Assembly: GCA_964633205.1 (NCBI GenBank)
Contig: CAZWFN010000047.1
Coordinates: 1-39,682, forward strand
Direction of reading: 5' to 3'
DNA: 39,682 nucleotides
Source of the DNA: CAYVQE01 sp964633205
GTDB taxonomy: Bacteria > Myxococcota > B64-G9
A program made the position numbers and the translations under genes. The stretch's first letter is position 1; each line of letters begins with the position of its first letter. The notes beneath the pieces are model-generated. The model was not told the origin of the DNA. It searched no databases and was given only the letters and a program-made list of their open reading frames with translations. Shown piece after piece: positions 23,061 to 31,984 of this stretch.

Positions 23061-23822
23061 ATGGAAATCTGCCCGCGCTGCAACCGACGATTCGAGGGCA
23101 CGTCGCTGACCTGTCCCCACTGCGGGGTCAACACCGCGCTATACGCCGGTCCCGAATCGGCCGGCGCTGCGGCTGACCCGGCAGCGGCCGATTGGCCGGA
23201 CGACGACGCCCCGGCCGGCAGCCGGCCGCTGGCGGCCACCGGTGCCAGCCGCACCAACGCCGGTTCGTCCCGGGCGCCGCTGCCCGATCGCGGCGGCCGG
23301 ACGCCGCGCCGGCCCCGCGAGCTGGGCCGCTTCCCGGTGATCAAGCTGACGCTGGTGCTGTTCGCCGCCGGCATGCTGGTCTGGTGGCTGCTGCCGCGCA
23401 AGCTGGACGAGGTGATGCTGACCCCGGCCCGGGCCAACGCCACCGGCCGCGATCCCTGCGCCGGCAAGGCCTGCTGCGTGCTGGTCTACCTGGCGCCCTG
23501 GTGCCCGGCCTGCAAGCTGTCGCTGCCGGTCGTACAGGGGCTGCAGCGCCATTACGCCGGCAGCCCGGCGGTGGGCATCAAACCGGTGGTCGGCGGCGGG
23601 CGCAGCCGCGAGAACATGGAGCAGATGGCGGCCGACTTCGGCGACGGCGCATTCGTGGATCCTAGCGGCAGCCTGATGCGGGCCGCCGGCGCCGAGACTG
23701 TGCCCCAGTGGCTGGTGGTGGATGCCGAGGGCTTCTTGATCGAGCAGATGCCCGGGGTGCTGCCCGACGTGCAGGCCATGATCACCGAGCTCGATCTGGG
23801 ACAATGCGAGCCGGGTGGCTGA
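23061..23822 (+). CDS. membrane protein with zinc ribbon and thioredoxin-like domain
   Basis: A 253-residue protein. Residues 4-21 form a zinc ribbon (CPRC ... CPHC). A flexible Pro/Ala/Arg-rich linker leads to one transmembrane helix (about 92-111). The rest is a thioredoxin fold with APWCPACK (Cys148, Cys151), the active-site disulfide in CxxC form, and the cis-proline region VPQWLVVDAEG. Topology probably places the zinc ribbon in the cytoplasm and the redox domain outside. Similar architecture occurs in TlpA/DsbE-like membrane redox proteins of Myxococcota. The additional Cys133, Cys138 and Cys139 are unusual and could form a second disulfide. A GGAGAGG site precedes the ATG. It is followed after 23 bases by an outer-membrane candidate, so they may be co-transcribed. 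Confidence 0.8.
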   Translation: MEICPRCNRRFEGTSLTCPHCGVNTALYAGPESAGAAADPAAADWPDDDAPAGSRPLAATGASRTNAGSSRAPLPDRGGRTPRRPRELGRFPVIKLTLVLFAAGMLVWWLLPRKLDEVMLTPARANATGRDPCAGKACCVLVYLAPWCPACKLSLPVVQGLQRHYAGSPAVGIKPVVGGGRSRENMEQMAADFGDGAFVDPSGSLMRAAGAETVPQWLVVDAEGFLIEQMPGVLPDVQAMITELDLGQCEPGG

Positions 23823-23845
23823 GCCCGGCAGGGGGATCGGCGAGC

Positions 23846-24796
23846 ATGAATACGGATGGCGATCGCGCCCGCGGCCCGGCCGCGATCCTGTTGCTGCTGG
23901 CCGTGGCTGTCGGCCTGGCCGCCGCCCCGGCCGCGGCCGAGCCGGCGCCGGCCGAATCGGCCTTCATCGAGCCGCTGGTCAGCGAGGGCTTCCTGTGGGC
24001 CCCGCCGCCGGCGCCGCTGGGCGCCGACCGGCTGCGCTTCTCGCTGGGCTTCAACCACCACGCCTACGACTACCGCTTCCGGGTGCTCGGCGCCACCTAC
24101 CGCGAAGAGCTGACCCTGTCCTGGGTGCAGTTCCTGCTGGCCGGCGAGCTGCGCGTGTGGGACGAGCTGACCGCCGGTGCGGACTTCAACTTCCTGATGG
24201 TCCACGATATCTCCAGCGAGAGCGACACCATCGACGACGCCGGGTCCGACCTGGGCCATCTGCGGCTGCACCTGCGCTACCCGATCCACATCCGCTCGGC
24301 CGGCCTGGTGATCACGCCCATGCTCCGCGGCTGGCTGCCGACCAACACCTTCCTCGAGGTCGAGCTGGGCTCGGGCCAGAACCGGCTCTCTTACGATGCG
24401 ATCGAGAGCCTGGGCGCGCTGGAGCCCATGCTGGCGGTGGCCTGGGCCATGCGCTGGTTGTCGGTCACGCTGACCACCGGCCCGCGCTTCTACCTGGTCG
24501 ACGACGCCGACGACTTCGCCCTGTGGGGCATGGACCTGGCCCTGGGCTCGGCGCCGGTGCCCGATCTGGAAGCGCTGCAGCTGATGCTGGAGCTGAACAT
24601 GCTGATCGAGATCGACGACGACGTCTGGCACGCCGGCGACATCGACGACACCGCGGTGCCGCTGGCGTTGTCGCTGGGGGCCCGCTACCGGCTCCGGGCG
24701 CTGGAGTTCGAGCTCGGCTTCCGCATCGGGCTGCACGACGCCGATCTGTACTACGGCGACTTCCAGCTCGGCCTGAGCGCCGGTTATCGTTTCTGA
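23846..24796 (+). CDS. outer-membrane beta-barrel candidate
   Basis: A 316-residue protein with a signal peptide (AAILLLLAVAVGLAAAPAAA). Alternating hydrophobic/polar strands run through its length, with aromatic belts typical of outer-membrane barrels (FNHHAYDYRFRVLG, LGHLRLHLRYPIHI, LSLGARYRLRALEFELGFRIGLH). The C-terminus GLSAGYRF ends in phenylalanine, the usual terminal residue recognised by BamA. No specific family was recognised; a transporter or structural barrel is possible. The ATG follows GGGGGATCGGCGAGC. It overlaps the convergent FMN-binding gene by 13 bp. Confidence 0.7.
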   Translation: MNTDGDRARGPAAILLLLAVAVGLAAAPAAAEPAPAESAFIEPLVSEGFLWAPPPAPLGADRLRFSLGFNHHAYDYRFRVLGATYREELTLSWVQFLLAGELRVWDELTAGADFNFLMVHDISSESDTIDDAGSDLGHLRLHLRYPIHIRSAGLVITPMLRGWLPTNTFLEVELGSGQNRLSYDAIESLGALEPMLAVAWAMRWLSVTLTTGPRFYLVDDADDFALWGMDLALGSAPVPDLEALQLMLELNMLIEIDDDVWHAGDIDDTAVPLALSLGARYRLRALEFELGFRIGLHDADLYYGDFQLGLSAGYRF

Positions 24797-25224
24797 CCGG
24801 TCTGGTCGGAAGCACCCCGGGGCGCTGCGGGCGGATCGAGCGGCCGGCCGGCGGCCGCGGCCCGCGAGCGCTGCAGCGCCTGCTCGACCGCGTTCATGAT
24901 CACGTGCGAAGAGTTGGTGGCGCCGGTCACCGCGTCCACCGCGGTGGACTGCTGCTCGATGATGCGCGTCGGGATGACCGCGTCGGCGTCGTGGCCGATC
25001 CAGGACGCCCCGTGCTCGAGCAGCACCACGTCGACCACCCGGCCGTCCGCCACCGCCACCCGCACCCGGGCCGAGTTGGGAAAGGAGCTGTAGCTGCCCT
25101 GCCACCAGCCGTCGGCCAGCTCGCCCGGCTGCACCGGGCCGCCGCTGGTGCCGGTGACGCAGCCACCCGCCGCGGCGGCGGCCAGCAGGACGGCGATCCT
25201 CAATCCGGTGAGCAGCGCGCGCAT
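24784..25224 (-). CDS. FMN-binding domain lipoprotein
   Basis: A 146-residue protein with a lipobox (AAAAAGGC, Cys22), so probably a lipoprotein in the cell envelope. The remainder is an FMN_bind domain: DGWWQGSYSSFPNSARVRVAV, VVDVVLLEHG and the flavinylation motif DAVTGATNSSHVI. By analogy with NqrC (SGATLT), ApbE would attach FMN to the residue at the last position, here Ser105. Such domains carry electrons in Nqr/Rnf complexes and extracellular electron-transfer systems. The ATG at 25224 has a GGAG site and starts two bases after the stop of the upstream PQQ-like gene, so they form an operon. Function is inferred only from the domain. Confidence 0.85.
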   Translation of the reverse strand: MRALLTGLRIAVLLAAAAAGGCVTGTSGGPVQPGELADGWWQGSYSSFPNSARVRVAVADGRVVDVVLLEHGASWIGHDADAVIPTRIIEQQSTAVDAVTGATNSSHVIMNAVEQALQRSRAAAAGRPLDPPAAPRGASDQTGQKR

Positions 25225-25226
25225 GA

Positions 25227-26819
25227 TCAATCTCCGTAGGCGTAGATGTAGCCGTCCCGGGCGCCGACCACGATGCGCCCGTCCCAGACCGCCGGGGTGG
25301 ACTCGATGCAGGCGCCGCTGGGGATGCGCCGCGTCCACTCCAGCTCCGGGTGCCAGGGATCGAGCAGGCTGTAGGCGCGTAGCTCGCCGCGGCAGGTGGC
25401 CACCAGCAGCTGGTCGCCGCTGATCACCGGCGAGCTCCAGGCGTGGGGCCCCAGGTCATCGGTGAAGCTCACCCGGCCGGTCTCGGCATCGACCGCCAGC
25501 AGATGGCCCGGATGGGTGGCCACGTACAGCACCCCTTCGCCCAGCGCCGGGGTGGCCCAGATACCGCCGCGGTAATCGGCGAACGACGGCGGCACGTGCA
25601 GCGACCAGATCAGCGGGTCGCCGTCCCGGTAGGGGTCGAGCTTGAGCAGCTGGCCCACCTCGTCGGCCCGCGGCAAAAAGCGCTCCAGCTCGGCCGCCAC
25701 GTACAGCATGCCGTCGTAGTCGATCACGATCGAGGCGTCGATGTCGTCGCCGACCCAGTAGTCGAACACCACCGGCGCCCGGCCCTGCTCCACCCGGGAG
25801 ATGTCCAGCCCCACCACCCGGCCGGCCGAGTTGGCGAAGTAGGCCCGGTCTCCGTAGAGGCTGACCGAGTTCTCGATCGAGGCGTTGCGGTCGCCCACCC
25901 GCTGCAGCAGGCCCGGCTTCCAGCCGCGGTAGGCCAGCAGCATCTCCGGGTCGACCGTCACCCGGCCGGCCGAATCGTAGTCGCGGTTGAGGCCCACGGC
26001 GAAGAAGTAGCCGTTCTCGCCGCCGACGTACAGCACCCCGTCGCGCAGGGTGGGGTTCGAGTCCCAGTCGTCGTTCCAGATGCCCGGTACGAACGAGGCG
26101 TCCAGCGCCCACAGCTCGGTCGGCCGCGGCCGGTCCAGCGCCACCACCCGCAGCTTGTCATCCCGGGAGCCGAAGTAGAGCAGCGGATCGCCGTCCGGGT
26201 CCAGGCTGACCGAGCCCTTGATGATGTCGCCGGTGACGAAGGACGGCCGGGTGCGGCGGCCGCTGTCGGCGTCGACGAAGTGCACCCGCCGGTCGTAGGC
26301 GCCGACGATCACCTCGACCACGCCGTCCGGCCGGCGCCAGATCACCGGCTGACCGGTCCAGCCGGTGCCGCACCAGGTGTGCTGCTGGCGGCCCACCCAG
26401 CTGCGGGCACACATGGGCCGATCGGGATAGCGCCACAGCAGCCGCGGCGCGTGCGGCAGCGGCCCCTGGCCGGTCCAGTTGCGGGCCGGGTTGCCGCGGA
26501 ACTGCAGCACGCCGGCCACCTTCTGGCGATAGGGTCCCGGCTCGATCAGCGCCGGCTCGGGCATCAGCGCAGCCGGCTCCAGCCGCACCGCGGCCGGGGC
26601 CTTCGGGCAGGCCAGCGGCAGGTAGGCGCCCAGGCCGATGCCGCCCCCGGCCAGCAGCGCCGCCAGCAGCCCCCGCCACCACCAACCGGACCGCCGGCGG
26701 ACCGGCTGCGCGCCGCTCCCCGGCACCGGGGCGCGGAGACGCTCCAGGTAGGTCGCCACCATCTCGGCGGCCATCGCGCTGCGGGTCGGCTCGTCCATCG
26801 CACCTGGGTCCCGCTTCAT
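25227..26819 (-). CDS. PQQ-like beta-propeller membrane protein
   Basis: About 530 residues. A cytoplasmic N-terminal segment leads to one transmembrane helix (GLLAALLAGGGIGLGAYLPLA) and a large periplasmic domain. The domain is built of beta-propeller blades with PQQ-like motifs: FRGNPARNWTGQGPL, VVEVIVGAYDRRVHFVDADSGR, LYFGSRDDKLRVVALD, GVLYVATHPGHLLAVDAETG, and the final IVVGARDGYIYAYGD. It resembles BamB/PQQ-dehydrogenase-like propellers. The catalytic residues of true alcohol dehydrogenases are not evident, so binding or scaffolding is likelier. Possible starts are ATG 26819, ATG 26798 and GTG 26828; none has a strong ribosome-binding site. The FMN-lipoprotein gene follows immediately, suggesting a joint envelope redox function. 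Confidence 0.82.
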   Translation of the reverse strand: MKRDPGAMDEPTRSAMAAEMVATYLERLRAPVPGSGAQPVRRRSGWWWRGLLAALLAGGGIGLGAYLPLACPKAPAAVRLEPAALMPEPALIEPGPYRQKVAGVLQFRGNPARNWTGQGPLPHAPRLLWRYPDRPMCARSWVGRQQHTWCGTGWTGQPVIWRRPDGVVEVIVGAYDRRVHFVDADSGRRTRPSFVTGDIIKGSVSLDPDGDPLLYFGSRDDKLRVVALDRPRPTELWALDASFVPGIWNDDWDSNPTLRDGVLYVGGENGYFFAVGLNRDYDSAGRVTVDPEMLLAYRGWKPGLLQRVGDRNASIENSVSLYGDRAYFANSAGRVVGLDISRVEQGRAPVVFDYWVGDDIDASIVIDYDGMLYVAAELERFLPRADEVGQLLKLDPYRDGDPLIWSLHVPPSFADYRGGIWATPALGEGVLYVATHPGHLLAVDAETGRVSFTDDLGPHAWSSPVISGDQLLVATCRGELRAYSLLDPWHPELEWTRRIPSGACIESTPAVWDGRIVVGARDGYIYAYGD

Positions 26820-26845
26820 TTGAAACACGATCGCCGGCCGGCCGC

Positions 26846-26874
26846 AAAAAAACGCCCCCGATCTCCCGGCGGCG
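26846..26874 (-). terminator. Rho-independent terminator after recJ
   Basis: On the minus strand a GC-rich stem CGCCGCC/GGGGGCG (one mismatch, 8-base loop) is followed by seven T. It lies four bases after the recJ stop and ends the sec-recJ operon. Confidence 0.6.
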
Positions 26875-26877
26875 GGC

Positions 26878-28602
26878 TCAGCCGCGGCTCGGGCGCAGGT
26901 CGATCAGGCGTAGCTGCAGGTTGGTCTGGCCCTCCCAGGTATTGAACTCCGGGACGTAGACCAGGTCCATCGGTCCGTCGATCTCGCGGATGCGATCGGC
27001 CATGCGGAAGCCGATCACATCGAGCCGGCGCTCGCCGTCGATGCAGACGGCCTTGAGGTGGTGGGGCTCTTCACGGCCCACCGCGCGCACCGAGCGCAGC
27101 TCCAGGCCGCGGCCCACGAACAGGGGCTCGGGGTTGCCCAGACCGTGCGGCGCCAGCTGGGCCAGGGTGGACACCTCGGCATCCTGCCACTGCGCCGGCT
27201 GCACCGCGGCGTCGATGTGGACGGTCTTGCGCAAGACCTGACCGGCGCGCTGTTGCTCGATGGCCTGGCCGAAGGCGTCGCGAAACCGCTCGACCGAAGC
27301 GCGCTCGATGGACAGTCCGGCGGCCATCCGGTGGCCGCCGTAGGCCAGCAGGTGATCGGCACAGTTGACCATGGCGTCGTACAGGTGGACGCCGTCGATC
27401 CCGCGCGCCGAGCCCCGGCCGGCCTCGCCGGCCAGCGAGACCAGCACCACCGGACAGCCGAACTTCTCCACCAGCCGCGAGGCCACGATGCCGACCACGC
27501 CCACGTGCCACTGCTCCGAGGCCAGCACCAGCACCCCGGGCTTGCCGCCGCCGGTCTGGCGCTCGGCCTGCTCCACGGCCTGGCGGTAGATGGTCTGCTC
27601 GATACCCTGGCGTTTGGCGTTGACCGCGTCGAGCTCGCGGGCCAGCTTGAGCGCGGTCGAGTACGACCGGGTGGTCAGCAGCTCGACCCCCTTGGAGGCC
27701 GAGCCCAGCCGGCCGGCGGCGTTGATGCGCGGCGCCAGCCGAAAGGCGACCTGACCGGCGCTGACCGCGCCGCCGAACAGCCCGGCCACCTCCTTCAGCG
27801 CCGCCACCCCCGGCCGGCGGCCGGCCGACAGCTCCTCGAGCCCGAAGCGGGTGATGATGCGGTTCTCGTCCAGCAGCGGCACGATGTCGGCCACCGTACC
27901 CAGCGCCACCAGGTCGAGCACCTCGCGCAGGTTGGGCTCTTCGCCGTCGATGAAGGCGTCGCGCCGGCGCAGCTCGGCCCGCAGCGCCATGACCAGGTTG
28001 AAGGCCACCCCCACCGCGGCCAGGTCGCGGGTCGGGAAGCCGCAATCGGGCTGGTGGGGATTGAGGATGCCCACCGCCGCCGGCAGGGTCTCGGGCACCT
28101 GGTGGTGATCGAGCACCAGCACGTCCAGACCGCGTTCGACCGCGTGGGCGATGGGCTCGACGTCCGACACGCCGCAATCGACCGTGATCAGCAGGCTGCT
28201 GCCGGCGGCGGCGATGTGGTCGATGGCCGGTGTGTTGAGCCCGTAGCCCTCTTCCAGCCGCGACGGAATGTGGTAGCTGCAGCGCAGGCCGATGCGGCGC
28301 AGAAACAGCAGCAACAGCGAGGTGGCGGTGATGCCGTCGACGTCGTAGTCGCCCCAGACGGCCACCTGCTCGCCGCGCCGCAACGCGGTCAGCACCCGCT
28401 CGACCGCCCGGTCCATGTGGCACATGCGAAAGGGATCGTGCAGGTCTTGCAGCGACGGCGACAGGAAGCGCCGCCCGGCGTCGGCGTCGCTCACCCCGCG
28501 GTTGAGCAGCAGCCGGGCGATCAGCGGGGCCACGCCGAGCGCGCGCGCCAGGTCCTCCGCCGCTGCATCCTCGGTCTGGCGGATTTCCCAGGCCCGGCGC
28601 AT
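26878..28602 (-). CDS. recJ: single-stranded-DNA-specific 5'-3' exonuclease RecJ
   Basis: RecJ degrades single-stranded DNA 5'-3' in recombination (RecF pathway) and mismatch or base-excision repair, in the cytoplasm. The 574 residues match the family length. Its DHH-family motifs are intact: GDYDVDG (84-90), TVDCGVSD, DHH (165-167) and LVALGTVADIVPL. The DHHA1-type region has RINAAGRLG, SARGIDGVHL and GGHRMAAG. The C-terminal OB-like domain ends with LQLRLIDLRP. It is the last gene of a minus-strand block after secF (ten bases between), an arrangement common in deltaproteobacterial-type genomes, and is followed by a terminator. Confidence 0.97.
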   Translation of the reverse strand: MRRAWEIRQTEDAAAEDLARALGVAPLIARLLLNRGVSDADAGRRFLSPSLQDLHDPFRMCHMDRAVERVLTALRRGEQVAVWGDYDVDGITATSLLLLFLRRIGLRCSYHIPSRLEEGYGLNTPAIDHIAAAGSSLLITVDCGVSDVEPIAHAVERGLDVLVLDHHQVPETLPAAVGILNPHQPDCGFPTRDLAAVGVAFNLVMALRAELRRRDAFIDGEEPNLREVLDLVALGTVADIVPLLDENRIITRFGLEELSAGRRPGVAALKEVAGLFGGAVSAGQVAFRLAPRINAAGRLGSASKGVELLTTRSYSTALKLARELDAVNAKRQGIEQTIYRQAVEQAERQTGGGKPGVLVLASEQWHVGVVGIVASRLVEKFGCPVVLVSLAGEAGRGSARGIDGVHLYDAMVNCADHLLAYGGHRMAAGLSIERASVERFRDAFGQAIEQQRAGQVLRKTVHIDAAVQPAQWQDAEVSTLAQLAPHGLGNPEPLFVGRGLELRSVRAVGREEPHHLKAVCIDGERRLDVIGFRMADRIREIDGPMDLVYVPEFNTWEGQTNLQLRLIDLRPSRG

Positions 28603-28612
28603 GCCGACTCCA

Positions 28613-29791
28613 TCAGGCCCGTTTCAGCTTCTTGCTCAGAGTCTCGAGCCAGATGGTGGTCGCGCCGGCGATGTAGATCGAGGAGTAGGTGCCGACGACC
28701 ACGCCGATGGTCATGGCGATGGCGAACTGGCGGATATCGCCGAAGCCCAGGATCAACAGCCCCAGCAGGGCCATGATGGTGGTCAGCGAGGTGAGCAGGC
28801 TGCGGTTGAGCACCTCGTTGAGGCTGGAGTTGACCACCTTCTCGATCGGCTGGTTGCGGATGCGGGTCTTGTTCTCGCGGATGCGATCGTAGACCACGAT
28901 GGTGTCGTTGACCGAGTAGCCGATGACGGTCAGGATGGCGGCCACGAAGGTCAGGTTGAACTCCATGCCCAGCAACGCGAACAGGCCGATGACGATGATC
29001 GAATCGTGCGCCAGCGCCAGCACCGCGCCGGGGGCGAACTGCATGTTGAAGCGAAAGGCCACGTAGACCAGGATGCCGGCGATGGCGTAGATCATGGCCA
29101 GAATGCCGTCGTTGCGCAGCTTGTTGCCCACCTGCGGGCCGACGAACTCGACCTTGCGCACCTCGGGATCGGCCTCGGGGAAGGCCTCGGCCATGGCCTG
29201 TTCGATCTGCTTGGCCACCCCGGTCATCAACACCATCCAGCGGTGCTGGTCCTGCTTGCCCTGCTTGCGCAGAGTGACCTGGGCCAGCTCGCCGCGATCG
29301 ATGGCCTCGGCCTGCTCGGCCAGCACCGCGCGCAGCTTCTTCTCGGTGACCGCCTCGCTGAAGCGCAGCTCGAACTGATCGCCCGAGTCCTCGTCGAAGC
29401 GGAACTCTTGCAGCTTTTCGCCGAAGACCTGCTCCAGGTTGGTCTGGAGGTTCTCGGCATCCTGCGGTCCCAGAATGGCGATGCGCTCGACGCGGATCAT
29501 GTAATCGACCTTGCCCGCTTCGCCCTCGAGACCGCTGCGCTGGATGACGTTCTTCTCGTATCCCAGATCGCGCACCGTGGAGCGCACCTTGCCGATGTCG
29601 ACCTCGCGGTCGAACTCGATGTCGACCACCGTGCCGCCGGCGAAGTCGATGCCCCAGTTGATGGCGCCGGCGGCCTGCAGGCCGACGAAGGCCGCGATGG
29701 CGCCGGTGACCAGCGCGATCGACAGGATCACGAAGCCGCGGCGCTTGCCGACGAAGTCGATGTTGATCGAACCCGGTTTGAAGAATTCCAT
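28613..29791 (-). CDS. secF: protein translocase subunit SecF
   Basis: SecF forms with SecD a proton-driven inner-membrane complex that helps SecYEG release preproteins to the periplasm. The 392-residue protein is longer than E. coli SecF (~320). The extra length lies in the periplasmic P1 region between TM1 and TM2, a charged segment at about residues 80-190. The typical motifs are present: NWGIDFAGGTVVDIEFD, then after the periplasmic domain TM helices with GILVYVAFRF, FALLGMEFNLTFVAAILTVIGYSVNDTIVVYDRIREN and LTTIMALLGLLILG. It lies 18 bases after secD and ten before recJ. Confidence 0.96.
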   Translation of the reverse strand: MEFFKPGSINIDFVGKRRGFVILSIALVTGAIAAFVGLQAAGAINWGIDFAGGTVVDIEFDREVDIGKVRSTVRDLGYEKNVIQRSGLEGEAGKVDYMIRVERIAILGPQDAENLQTNLEQVFGEKLQEFRFDEDSGDQFELRFSEAVTEKKLRAVLAEQAEAIDRGELAQVTLRKQGKQDQHRWMVLMTGVAKQIEQAMAEAFPEADPEVRKVEFVGPQVGNKLRNDGILAMIYAIAGILVYVAFRFNMQFAPGAVLALAHDSIIVIGLFALLGMEFNLTFVAAILTVIGYSVNDTIVVYDRIRENKTRIRNQPIEKVVNSSLNEVLNRSLLTSLTTIMALLGLLILGFGDIRQFAIAMTIGVVVGTYSSIYIAGATTIWLETLSKKLKRA

Positions 29792-29809
29792 GCCGTCCTC
29801 CCGCCGCCC

Positions 29810-31933
29810 TCAGATGCTGAGGCGCTGGACCTTTCTCTTCAGCACCAGCCAGTCGACCACGAGGCGGGTGACGAAGATGGCGGTGAACATGCTGGCCAGA
29901 ATGCCGATGAACAGGGTCACGGCGAAGCCCTGGATGGGGCCCGAGCCATAGGACCACAGCACCACCGCCGCGATCAAGGTGGTGAAGTTCGCGTCGAAGA
30001 TGGTCCAGAAGGCGCGGCTGTAGCCGGCTTCCACGGCCGCCCGGGAGGTCTTGCCCGAGTGCACCTCCTCGCGGATGCGTTCGTTGATGATCACGTTGGC
30101 ATCGACCGCCATGCCGATGGTCAGGATGATGCCGGCGATGCCGGGCAAGGTCAGGGTGGCCTCGAAGGCGGCCATGACCGCCATGATGAACAGGGCGTTC
30201 AAGATCAGGGCCAGGTCGGCCACCAGCCCGCTCAGGCGGTAGTAGATGACCATGAACACGATCACCAGGGCCAGGCCCAGGATCAGCGCGTAGGTGCCCT
30301 GGCGCCGGGCATCATCACCCATGGTCGGGCCCACGGTGCGCTCCTCCAGGATGCGCACCGGCGCCGGCAGGGCGCCGGCCCGCAGCACCACGGCCAGGTC
30401 CTGGGCCTCGGACAGGGCCTCGTTGTAGTTCTGGGTCGCGCCCAGGGTGATCCGGGCCCGGCCACCGCCGATGCGGGTCTGGATGACCGGAGCCGAGGCC
30501 ACCTCGCCCTCGAGCACGATGGCCATGCGCTTGCGCACGTTCTCGCCGGTCAGCCGCTCGAAGATGTTGGCGCCGGTGCGGTCGAAGTCCAGCGAGACCT
30601 CGGGCGCGCCGGTGTCGGGGTCGTTGGTCACCCGGGCATCGGTGATGTAATCGCCGGTCATGGCCACTTCGGAGAACAGGTAGTAGGTGCGGAACTCGAC
30701 CTCGAGCTGGCGCTCGGTGCGGCCGAAGGCGATGGTGTGGCCGGCGGGCACCTTGCCGGCCAGCAGCTTCTCCAGCCGCATCAGCTCGCGCGAGCGCGGC
30801 AGGTTTGCGGCGACCTTCTCCCCGGCGTCCTCGCCGGCCTCGTCCGCAACGGCCTCTTCCCCGGCGGCCTCCTCCTCGCCGGTCTGCGCCTCGTCAGCCT
30901 CGTCCTCGGCCACCTTCTCCTCGGCGGCCTCGTCCTCACCGGCCTTTTCCTCGCCGGTCTTCTTCGCGGCGGCCTTGGTCTTGTTCCCCGCCAGCAGCGG
31001 ACCGACCAGCTCCAGGATCTCGCGCCGCTCCAGCGGGCTCAGCCCGCCGCTGACCTTGTTCATCACCTCGTCGATCATCTCCGCCGGCACGTCCCGCTCG
31101 TTCAAGAAGGCCTCGATCTGCTTCGCGTTGTTGAAGAAGTCCAGCAGCTTGTTGCGGCCCTCGTTGCCCTCGCCGCGGGCGATCAGGAAGTACTCGGTCA
31201 CCGGGGTGTCGTCCGGCCCCTCGTAGGTGTAGGTCTCCATGCGCACGCCTTCGGGCAGCTCGTCCTGCAGCGAGCGGATGAAATCGGACTCGTCGTCGAC
31301 CAACTTGAACTCGAGCTGGGCCGTGCGACCGAGCAGGCTCTTGGCCCGTTCGGGGTCGAACATGCCGGGCAGCTGGACCAGGATACCGGTCTCGCCGTGC
31401 GGCGCGATGGTGGGATCGGCCACGCCGAACTCGTCGACCCGGTTGCGCACCGTGATGCGCGCCTGGTCGCGGGCGTTGCGCCGCAGCTCCTCGACGTACT
31501 CGGCCTCGAACGAGATCCGCACCACCTTGCCGTCCTGGTCCTCGTCCACATCGACCTGCTCCAGGTTCTGGTAACCCTCGAGGATGCGCTTTTCCAGCCG
31601 CGCCCTGTCCTTTCGATCCTTGAGCTCGAACTGGACCTCCCAGCTGCCGGGCACCCGAAAGACGCGCCGGAAGTCGATCCGCTTCTCCTTCATGGCGCTC
31701 TTGAAGTCCTGCGCGTATTGGTCGGCCTTGTCCTCCAGCGCCTTTTCCACCTCCACGCCCAGCACCAGGTGGATGCCGCCCTGCAGGTCCAGACCCAGGT
31801 TGACCCTTTTTTCGAAGATGTCGGTGTACCAGCCCGGCAGGCTGTTGGGCAGGAAGGTGGGCAGCAGGTACAGCACCGAGCCGACCACCAGCACCAAGAC
31901 CAGTGCGACTTTCCAGTACCACGCCTTTTCCAT
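29810..31933 (-). CDS. secD: protein translocase subunit SecD
   Basis: SecD is the partner of SecF in the Sec accessory complex. The 707 residues include TM1, the conserved NLGLDLQGGIHLVLGV (P1 head), the periplasmic domain, and TM2-6 with FERLTGENVRKRMAIVLEG, AGIILTIGMAVDANVIINERIREE and the terminal VTRLVVDWLVLKRKVQRL. An unusual insertion at about 317-376 consists almost only of Ala, Glu, Asp, Lys and Gly and is probably a disordered, acidic, surface-exposed loop in the periplasmic region. The gene starts 51 bases after yajC. The ATG follows GAAATGGAA-type context without a strong Shine-Dalgarno. Confidence 0.96.
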   Translation of the reverse strand: MEKAWYWKVALVLVLVVGSVLYLLPTFLPNSLPGWYTDIFEKRVNLGLDLQGGIHLVLGVEVEKALEDKADQYAQDFKSAMKEKRIDFRRVFRVPGSWEVQFELKDRKDRARLEKRILEGYQNLEQVDVDEDQDGKVVRISFEAEYVEELRRNARDQARITVRNRVDEFGVADPTIAPHGETGILVQLPGMFDPERAKSLLGRTAQLEFKLVDDESDFIRSLQDELPEGVRMETYTYEGPDDTPVTEYFLIARGEGNEGRNKLLDFFNNAKQIEAFLNERDVPAEMIDEVMNKVSGGLSPLERREILELVGPLLAGNKTKAAAKKTGEEKAGEDEAAEEKVAEDEADEAQTGEEEAAGEEAVADEAGEDAGEKVAANLPRSRELMRLEKLLAGKVPAGHTIAFGRTERQLEVEFRTYYLFSEVAMTGDYITDARVTNDPDTGAPEVSLDFDRTGANIFERLTGENVRKRMAIVLEGEVASAPVIQTRIGGGRARITLGATQNYNEALSEAQDLAVVLRAGALPAPVRILEERTVGPTMGDDARRQGTYALILGLALVIVFMVIYYRLSGLVADLALILNALFIMAVMAAFEATLTLPGIAGIILTIGMAVDANVIINERIREEVHSGKTSRAAVEAGYSRAFWTIFDANFTTLIAAVVLWSYGSGPIQGFAVTLFIGILASMFTAIFVTRLVVDWLVLKRKVQRLSI

Positions 31934-31984
31934 TTCGCTCGTCCTCGCTCGTAGCGGCTGCAGGCGTCCGGGAGACTACTTCGG

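Noticed and set aside
28415..31954. Very long plus-strand open frame opposite recJ, secF and secD
   Set aside because: It lies antisense to three highly conserved genes; the residue content (His, Gln, Val, Asp, Leu) is the typical complement of GC-rich coding sequence, with no domain.
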